The translations under genes were made by a program, and so were the position numbers. Shown here piece by piece: positions 56,126 to 64,000 of a DNA stretch of 64,000 bases (its first letter is position 1; each line of letters starts with the position of its first letter). The stretch is from Datura wrightii (taxonomy: Eukaryota > Streptophyta > Magnoliopsida > Solanales > Solanaceae), in NCBI GenBank assembly GCA_035772735.1, contig JASDFA010000001.1, positions 58,915,001 to 58,979,000 of the forward strand, written 5' to 3'. A model generated the notes under the pieces. That model saw only the letters and a list, made by a program, of their open reading frames with translations, was not told the DNA's origin and ran no database searches.

Positions 56126-57721
56126 TGATGTGCCATGATTTTATTGCACTTTTGACGCTTAAAACAAAGAAACTATGCATATTTCGGGTATGTTTATGTA
56201 AGTATGATGCGTTCTGTATTTAATATTGCAAGAGAACAGGTTCGGAAGTGAAATGGGCAAAGTAAGGCTTAAAACAACTGAAAGGGAGGCTACTAGTTAT
56301 GTCACGAGTCGTCATCACTATGCACGACTCGTTTCCAAGGTCGTGGGATAGGTTAAACTTTTGAAGTTAAAAGAATAGTGCACTTCACAGATTGAAGGCA
56401 CGGCTCGTTACATCTGGTAACGAGTCGTGAAGACTGGGAGAAGGATGCCTGAAGAAATAACTAGTGAAGTTAACAGACGACATCATGAGTCGTTGGCTGA
56501 ATGAACGACTCATTGGAAGATCACTGGAAGGAATCATAGGGTGCACTGGATAATCGAAGAAGCTAGACCACGAGAGGCCTGACAACTCGTGCCTAGACAC
56601 AACGAGTCGTTAGGTGACCCGTTGCCACAACTGGAATTAATGTTGAGGACGACCTTGACTGATCACGACTCGTTTGAGGTCCTAACGAGTCATTACTTAG
56701 CTCGTGACCACTGACGACCTGAGTTCTAGTTTTAATTAGGAAAAGGTTTTCTTAGAACTATAAATACCTTATTTAGGTTTATTTTCGAACAACAGTTTTA
56801 TTATTATAGTTTTTACATGGATTTTGGTGTTGTGTACTATTATTCTTGGTTCAAGAAACAAAGTTTACAATCTTGTTCTTGAGTTTGAGGATCAAAAGCA
56901 ACATTGGAATTTATTCATCGGTTTTGGAATTTTATTCAATTCACTTGGTTTTCTTCTACGAATTTCTGTAAGTTGCAATTATGAATTATTCTTTATTTTG
57001 TGATTGTGGTCATACAAACATGAGTAGCTAAACCTACAACTAGGGTTGTGGGAACCATGATGAATTAACACACATAGGTAAAAATACTTGGTGATTCTTG
57101 AACAGAGTTTATGCATGTATTGTTTCTGTCTTTGTTTTAATTGATTATTAACAGTTGCAAACGTTGGATATTGTCTTATTCTTGTTCACCGGACCAAGGG
57201 GGTAATGAATGGGAAAAATAGTTTGACAATGGAGATTTGAGGCTATCAATCCTCATCTAATAGCTAGAACTTGTCCGGAAATAGCTAATCCAATATTAAG
57301 GGTAAGGGTTAGTTAAGCATAGACCCGTATACGGATCAAGTTGCGTGGTGATAATCATCTAGATAGGGGACCAACCATTTAGGTGAATTTAACTTTCCAA
57401 TATTCCATGCTAAACACCGAAATAGATCACTAGTATAAAACCTTGTGGTTATGAAGTCATGGGGAACACAATCCTAGCCACCTTGTTAATTGAATACAAC
57501 CAAAATTGACGTAATCATCTTTTAGTTTCTACTTTTGTTCATTATTTTATTTTTCAAAACTTTCCACATAGGAAATAAGTAAGCCGATAGTAATAGCTAT
57601 TACATTAACTTAAGTTCTTTCCATATTCCCTGTGGGATCGACCTCAACCTCTCAGGTGGGTTCTATATTTGACATTGACCACATTATATCTCAATTATGA
57701 GGTGTAATTTGAGCGACATCA
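56126..57721 (+). mobile_element. Solo LTR N, Athila-like
   Basis: 1596 bp starting TGATGTGCCATGATT and ending GAGCGACATCA, flanked by a perfect 5-bp duplication GAAGG (56121-56125 and 57722-57726) inside gag of element M. No internal region is present, so it is a solo LTR left by recombination between two LTRs. A TATA box TATAAATA is at 56759-56766. The end region (TCCCTGTGGGATCGACCTCA, near 57630) is typical of Athila/Tat-type LTRs, from memory. U3 (56290-56700) contains many ACGAGTCGT or ACGACTCGT words. The orientation follows the TATA box and terminal words. Confidence 0.9.
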
Positions 57722-57726
57722 GAAGG

Positions 57727-57868
57727 AGCGGCTACTGGAGACGTGGCTATAAGACTAGGAGCCTGATGCTCCACCCCTCCAATCTTTATGAAGCCCCGAG
57801 GAGGGAGCACTGGCTGAAGAGAGTGCTGGAGGTCTATGTTGTTTCTGTGGGCGACTACCACCGCCCCA
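57727..57868 (-). pseudogene. gag fragment of element M
   Basis: Continues M across the solo LTR. It matches 50640-50760 of element L (the region before the zinc knuckle) and is cut at 57868 by LTR O. A short plus-strand ORF here is a shadow. Confidence 0.75.
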
Positions 57869-59094
57869 TGTCACGACCCGAACGAAGGCCTGAATTGTAA
57901 CACAGGACAAGGAGCCCCCAGAGACTCCAAGTCGACTCATGGCATGAACATTCATCTAACTTCATATCACTTAAAGTAGAATATTGAACATATGATATAG
58001 CGAAAACATAAACGTAACATAACATAGCATGATAAGCAGAACATACTAAAAATACATATTAGTTAACTACTACAATTATTCTAAAAGCCTCTATCATATC
58101 AGATGGGTTGATGAGACAACATTCCCAACTAACTTGGCAAAAAAAACTAAAACAAAAGGAACATCAATGTCTGAACATATGGCCCTCGGAACATGAGGAC
58201 TCACCAAAAGGGCTGATAGCTAACTCTGAAATGGACTACTGATGGGGATGAGCCTGAGAGCTAAATCCTTTATCATGAAATGATACATCATAGAGAGTAT
58301 GCAATCAGTACGTGAAATGTACCGAGTATGCAAGGTAAGTAAAACGGACATGTAAAATAGATAAAAGCTCATAAATGATCATAAGAGTAGGACAACATGC
58401 TCATACCATAAATAGTATATGATAACATAAGGCTCAAGGTTTTCAAAACATTCATAATTCAATTGTAGTCATAATCGTAAGAGAAAATCTTTATTGAACA
58501 TGACTTGAGCCAATATACATAGTTATAAACATGCATAACTCATGAGGAACAGTGGGAGACCCATGAGGAATAGTAGGAGATTCTTGTAACCAACATATCC
58601 CATACGAGCACACATGGAGCCCGACCGGTAACCCTAGTCGGGAGGGCGTTCGTACCTTTCCATGGGAAGAACCATGAAAGACGTGATATCACTCATGAAA
58701 AGGCCCATTTGGGCAAGGGGACGGTCACAAGGGTGGTCCCATCATGTCCTATTCGGTGTTAAATACTACTCTCAAAATATATATAGTGCTCATAGTATAT
58801 TATGCATGAGATTCATGAGCTAGTTGAATCATGATAATCATAAACATGCGTGTAAATACATGAACTAGCCGTAAGGGTAAGGCCCGTGAGTCGGCCAAAA
58901 ACATAATTAGTAAGTCATGGATCCATGCATACTTGTAGATCATACATATACTTTGCAAATCATCAATTCATAATGGGTATTTGAATAAAACTATATTTCA
59001 AATCATAAATCATGATGGGTTTATGAATATCAACATTTGAAGTAAAGATCATAACTCGATTCATCATAGAACATGCATAATTATGCTTAATTTA
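57869..59094 (-). repeat. 3' LTR of element O, 3' part only
   Basis: On the minus strand it begins in mid-LTR at 59094 and ends TTCGGGTCGTGACA at 57869. It is about 90% alike to 61510-62760 by eye, so it is probably O's own 3' LTR. The first about 1.05 kb of LTR and the second half of pol were lost, leaving RT joined to LTR at about 59095. Confidence 0.8.
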
Positions 59095-60097
59095 GTAGAC
59101 TTGAGATCTATCTTTGAGAAACACTTGGCACCCTGAAGCTAGTCAAATAAATCATCAATCTTAGGTAGAGGATACCTGTTCTTGATGGTGACTTTGTTCA
59201 ATTGCCGATAATCGATACACATATAAAGAGAACCATCTTTCTTTCGGACAAAGAGAACTGGTGCACCCCATGGAGACTTGCTCAGTCTAATGAAACCCTT
59301 ATCTAACAGGTCCTTCAACTCCTTTAGCTAGGTTGGAGCCATCCTGTAAGAAGGGGTAGATATAGGCTGTGTGTCGGGAAGAAGGTCAATACCAAAATCA
59401 ATCTCCCTCTCGGGAGGAACACTTGGAAAATCATCAGGGAATACTTTTGGGTACTCATGCACCACCGGAACTGACTAGATAGTCGGGGTCTCGGACTCAA
59501 CATCCTTCACCCTAACTAGATGATACATACAACCCTTGGAGATTATCTTCCTAGCCTTAAGATAGGAAATAAAACAACCTACAGGCACGGCCGAGCTACC
59601 CTTCCACTCCAATACTAACTCACCCAAAAAGTGGAACTCCACCGCATGGGTTCTATAATTAACAAAAGCATAAAACGCACACAACCAATCCATGCCAAGA
59701 ATAATATCAAAGTCAGTCATGGCTAACTCTACAAGGTCTGCGTTGGTGACTTTATGCAATATAGTGATTGGGCATCTTCTATACACCCGCCTAGCTACCA
59801 CCGACTCACCAACAGGAGTAGAAACTGAAAATGGTTCTATAGAGTCTTGGGGCTAACTCCAAAGCTACAAGCAATATAAGGTGTCACAAAAGACACGGTA
59901 GTCCCTGGATCTAACAAAGCATAGGCATCAAGATGAAACACTCGTAACATACCAGTAACCATATTCAGTGAAGTCTCCTGCTCCTGATGGGTCGCAAGGG
60001 CATAGAACCTGTTCTGGCGCTGATCGTCGGTTGAACAAGTCAAGACACCCTGCTGAGGGGAACGTGCTGCTGGAGTAGCTGAACTAGCAGCTAGCAT
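59095..60097 (-). pseudogene. Protease and N-terminal RT of element O
   Basis: Protease on the minus strand: VTGMLRVFHLDAYALLDPGT then TVSFVTPYIACSFGVSPKTL, with an intact D-P-G (unlike element C). A frameshift near 59835 separates it from VARRVYRRCPITILHKVTNA, MTDFDIILGMDWLCAFYAFV and ISKGCMYHLVRVKDVESETP (to 59475). RT follows with the PPEREIDF and LLDKGFIRLSKSPWGAPVLF segments, FVRKKDGSL and MCIDYRQLN, in readable but interrupted form. It ends at the KCFSKIDL position where LTR sequence starts. The C-terminal RT, RNase H and integrase are missing. Confidence 0.83.
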
Positions 60098-61190
60098 ATG
60101 AGCTCCACGGCCCCCTGATCTGGACGAAGGGCAATCCCTAAGTCAGTGTCCGGGTTTGCCACATCCGAAACAAGCATCTACGCCAACTAGGCACCTTCGT
60201 GGGTGATTCTTGTTGCACCCCACACAAGATGGGAAAGTGTGCTCTATCTACATGCTACCCTAGCCTCTCGAATCTGAAGCCCTGTTCCTCCGATCCCCTC
60301 GTGATCTAAATGGTGTACTGGCTGATGATGGTGCTAGAGAAAAAGACCTGTGTTGAGACTACTGGCACTGTCCACCCCCTGATCTAGCCTGAGAAATCCC
60401 ATAATTGTTTGTCCTTCCCTCTTGGCCTCTCTCTGCCTCCGATACACTGACTCCGTCTACTGGGCATGCAACACTATGCGGGGAAAATCTATATTCCGAT
60501 GCAGCATGGCGATCCTACAATCCTTATCCAAATAGTCCGCCACTCCATGCATAAATCAGCTCACTCGAGCCCTCTAGTTTGCCACTAACTCTGGTGCATA
60601 CTTGGATAAGCGGGTGAACTCCAGAGCGTACTCCTGAACTAACATATCACCCTGCTTCAGATTTACAAACTCGGCCTCCTTTAGTTCCCTCATCTCACGA
60701 GGGAAGGACCGATCCATAAATGTCGCGTGAAACTCTTCCCACCCTATAGGGCCTGCCCCCACTGCCCTACCATCTCTCCATTGCTTGAACCATACATGTG
60801 CCACCCCTTTTAGCTGATAGGAGGCCAAATCAACGCACTCTCCATTTGTCACCCCCATGACCTGGGTGATCTTTAGAATCTCGATGAATTTATGTGGGTC
60901 CTCATCTACCTTGGACCCAAGGAACTCCACCGGATTCATCCTCAAGAAATCTCTTACTCGAGCCATTGCCGCATTGCCATTTTGTGGAACATGCACAATA
61001 GCCTACTGATTGACCTGAGCGGTCAAGGCCTACGCAAGCATCTGGGTAGCTGCCCGAAACTCAGCATGGCCAGCTGGCTTTGGTGCCTGGTGCTCCTGTA
61101 CAGGTGGGGCTTGCACCGGCCTATTACCGTTGCCATCCTCATGGCCTTCACCATTCCATTTCTCCTACCATTCATTCTTTGAGGAGCCAT
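60098..61190 (-). pseudogene. gag of element O
   Basis: Minus strand, ATG at 61190 (MAPQRMNGRRNG, the same start as element C). After a frameshift near 61020 the capsid is clean: ARVRDFLRMNPVEFLGSKVD, EDPHKFIEILKITQVMGVTN, ECVDLASYQLKGVAHVWFKQ and EEFHATFMDRSFPREMRELK, then FVNLKQGDMLVQEYALEFTR and KYAPELVAN to 60574. The later part (cofactor and zinc-knuckle segment, 60560-60120) is broken by several stops; the CRR/CFGCG-type knuckles near 60180 are only partly readable. Confidence 0.85.
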
Positions 61191-61509
61191 GATTCTGCAA
61201 TCACGAATAGCACAAATTAGAAGGAGAGAATGAATTTTCATCGCACGACATAGATCATGAAAGAAGGGAATAGGAATACGGGTTATCAAAGGATTTCCTG
61301 CGATTATTTCTACTTAATTAATTAAGGTAAATTCTCATATCTTTTTTTATCGGTTGACACGAGTATATAAGTCATGTTATACTATTTTAAACGTCTTGTA
61401 GCCTCTTCGTCATAAGTGTGGCATGCTTCACAGCCATGAAAAAGACTCTACTCAACGTGGATTTCAGACACTCTAGGACACTTTAAACCTATTGCTCTGA
61501 GACCAAGTT
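61191..61509 (-). other. Leader and primer site of element O
   Basis: Minus-strand 61509-61493, AACTTGGTCTCAGAGCA, is the initiator-Met-type primer site with one change. An AT-rich stretch of about 80 bases at 61310-61390 has no counterpart in the leader of element C and may be a small insertion. Confidence 0.75.
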
Positions 61510-63808
61510 TGTCACGACACGAACGAAGGCCCGAATCATAAAACAGGACAAGGAGCCCCGAGAGACTCCGACTCGACCCATGGCATGAACATTCATCTAA
61601 CTTCATATCACTTAAAGCGGAATACTGAACATATGATATAGCGAAAACATAAACGTAACATAACATAGCATGAACATACTAAAAATACATATCAGCTGAG
61701 TACTACAATTAGTCTAAAAGCCTCTATCATATCATATGGATTGATGGAACAACATCCCCAACTAACCCGATAAAAAAAACAGAAACAAAAGGAACATCAA
61801 TGTCTCAACATATGACCCTCGAAACTTGAGGACTCACCAAAAGGGCTGATAGCTAACTTCTGAAATGGACTACTAACGGGGATGAGCCTAAGAGCTGGGT
61901 CATGTATCATGAAACTACAGCATAGAAAATATACAATCAGTACGTGGAAGGTACCGAGTATGCAAGGTAAGTAAAACTGACATTTAAAATATATAAAAGA
62001 TCTTAAATGATCATAAGATTAGGACAACATGCTCATACCATAAACAACATAAGATAACATAAGGCTCAAGGTTTCTAAAACATTCTCAATTCAATCGGAG
62101 TCATAATCGTAAGAGAAAAGCTTTATTGAACATGACTTGAGCCAATATACATAATCATAAACATGCATAAATCATGAGGAACAGTAGGAGATTCTTGTAA
62201 CCGACATACCCAAATGAGCACACATGGAGCCCGACCTGTAACCCTAGTCGAGATGGCGTTCTTACCTTCCCAAAGGTAGAACCATGAAAGGCATGATATC
62301 ACTCATGAAAAGGCCTATTTGGAAAAGGGGACAGTCACAAGGGAGGTCCCATCATGTCCTACGGTGGCACGTAGTTAAGAGATCTAGGGCAAAAACCTAC
62401 GCCCCGAACCTACTCGGTGTTAAATACTACTCCCAAAATATATATAGTGTTCATAGTATATTATGCATGAGATTCATGGGCTAGTTGAATCATGATAACC
62501 ATAAACATGCGTGTAAATACATGAATTAGACATGAGGGTAAGGCCCGTGAGTCAGCCAACAACATAATTAGTATGTCATGGGATCCATGCATACTTTTTT
62601 TATCATACATATACTTTGCAAATCACCAATTCATAATGGGTATTTGAATAAAATCATATTTCAAATCATAAATCATAATGGGTTTATAAATATCAACATT
62701 TGAAGTAAAGATCATAACTCGATTCATCATAGAACATGCATAATTAGGCTTAATTTAGTACAAATTGAAATCAATAATTTTATAATCAAAATAGTTGTAG
62801 AATCTGATCGAAATTCAGAAAATATTATTTAAATCACGAAAGATAACAACTCGTTAATAGATCATTAGAATTCCACAAGATTTAAGTTAAAACCCCATAA
62901 GATTTTTTGTCAAACTTCATGAATTAGGAGAGATTGGGCATGGGTATGAAAGAAACACCCATTCATAACCCTACATACCTGGATAAGATCAATTCTCAAC
63001 ACTCCTTGAAAGCCAAAAGGAATTTGATGAAGAAAACCTTGAAGACTAGCTTGATCACCTCTAAAAAATTTTCTAATTTTTGCATGCATGAGAATAAATA
63101 GGTTAGAAAGGGTTAATCTATCTTAATACACTCAGAAAATAACTTAAAACGACGTAGTTTAGGACCTTAGAGCATAGGAATGATGAAAATATCCTTAATG
63201 AAAACCCTAAAAATCTGCACTGGGTGAACTAACGGGCGTACCAACGAGTCGTTGGAGGATACCACAACTCGTGGTATCCGTCGATCATCTGCACTGCCAA
63301 AATCCCTTATCTCAGTTTCGATCCCACGACTCAACAAGACGAGTCGTCCTTCCATTCAATGGGTCGTTGATTCGACTATTACTTCCTCCTTCAGGTCCTG
63401 TACTTCTCCTTACCACAAGCCTCACCACGACTCATTGCATCCTCAATGAGTCGTGGTTACCTTCCGTTAGGTCCACTGGAAAATTATTGACATCCCATAC
63501 AACAAATGGTGACCACGACCCATTACTTCACATGACGAGTCGTGGGATGACCCGTTACCTTCCCTTAAGCCGAGGTCTAGTACCCACCACGACTCCAAAC
63601 GATGACTCATTGTACCTAACAGCAAGTCGTCACTTTGCTTATTGCTTCCACTATCACCAGGCCTATTCCCTCCCATGACTGCTTTCCACGGGTCATTGAT
63701 TGGACCAACGACCCGTTGGGTCATCCGTCCTGTGGAATTTTTCATAGTTTTTAGCCAACTTCCATTTTAAATCCCAGGTCTAATCTTAGGCACTTTCGGG
63801 GTATTAGA
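61510..63808 (-). repeat. Tekay LTR shared by elements O and P
   Basis: A complete LTR of 2299 bp; on the minus strand it runs TCTAATACCCCGAAAGTGCC to CGTTCGTGTCGTGACA. Its 3' side leads into the O primer site and gag. Its 5' side is preceded by the purine tract AAGGGGGAGATAT of another element (P). U3 (63230-63730) has a dense array of ACGAGTCGT-type words. Confidence 0.85.
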
Positions 63809-64000
63809 ATATCTCCCCCTTGAGAACATTCGTCCTCGAATGATGGAAACAAGCAGAAAACAGAGACATGCAAACATTGCACTCAAATACTTATCATTTA
63901 AATCGAACACTGAAGGAATGACTATCTCCGATTCAAACCATATTGTTGAACTGATTTCATGATTCATATACGCATCAATATACATAAAAGAAACCTGATC
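63809..64000 (-). other. 3' end of element P
   Basis: Minus-strand 3' untranslated region with the polypurine tract at 63809-63821 and the landmark CATTCGAGGACGAATGTTCT (compare 'caaggatgaatgttcc' before the LTR of element C). The rest of P is beyond the window. Confidence 0.7.

Noticed and set aside
63252..63745. ORFs of 65-135 codons on both strands near the right end.
   Set aside because: They lie in U3 of LTR O/P within the ACGAGTCGT array, where palindromic repeats keep several frames open.
1..64000. Search for tRNA, rRNA, CRISPR, bacterial operons or host genes.
   Set aside because: No cloverleaf-like segment, array or intact host coding sequence was recognised. The tRNA-like words found are retrotransposon primer sites.

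Overview
The window is a gene-poor block of nested plant LTR retrotransposons. Almost every kilobase belongs to a Ty3/gypsy element. No ordinary host gene, rRNA or tRNA gene or CRISPR array was found. The organism is a flowering plant. Long (2.1-2.5 kb) LTRs, an initiator-Met-type primer site and a chromodomain tail point to the Tekay/Del chromovirus lineage. A second set of elements is Athila-type. The overall look resembles Solanaceae heterochromatin, but that is an impression from memory and not a proof. Element names A to P are mine.

Left part (1-16029). The 3' portion of Athila-type element A (+ strand; decayed gag-protease, long 3' noncoding region, LTR ending at about 5999) lies inside the gag of Tekay element E (- strand; LTR 7005-8368). 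Then come a 5' LTR fragment (8369-9222), the 3' end and LTR of a smaller element (LTR 9652-10383), 620 bases with nothing recognised, and three Tekay LTRs or LTR pieces in a row (G, H, I). LTR I leads into the leader and gag of element I.

Element C (16030-25534, + strand) is a complete but decayed Tekay element with both LTRs and a perfect 5-bp target duplication (GAAAA). It sits inside the gag of element I, whose gag and pol resume at 25535 and run to 28906. There the integrase is cut by an LTR fragment fused to the reverse transcriptase of element J.

Centre (28907-44862). The Athila-type element B inserted into the 3' LTR of J. Later a 4.8-kb segment (31313-36103) was inverted, so B's two LTRs now face each other instead of running in the same direction. 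Turning the segment back rejoins J's integrase, J's 3' LTR, B's 5-bp target duplication, and B's leader and gag. B encodes gag-protease (two in-frame stops) and an intact 414-codon env-position ORF, but no reverse transcriptase or integrase.

Right part (44863-64000). LTR K (+) is followed by minus-strand Tekay elements L and M, which share one LTR (51761-53829). M is interrupted by a solo LTR, N, with a perfect GAAGG duplication. Minus-strand element O and the edge of element P share LTR 61510-63808.

Points worth following up are two covarying RNA-like hairpins just after the Athila protease, families of CpG-rich palindromes in U3 that keep a fixed core while their arms covary, a 46-bp palindromic block shared by B's LTR and the region before its env-position ORF, and repeated breakage at one site in Tekay LTRs.
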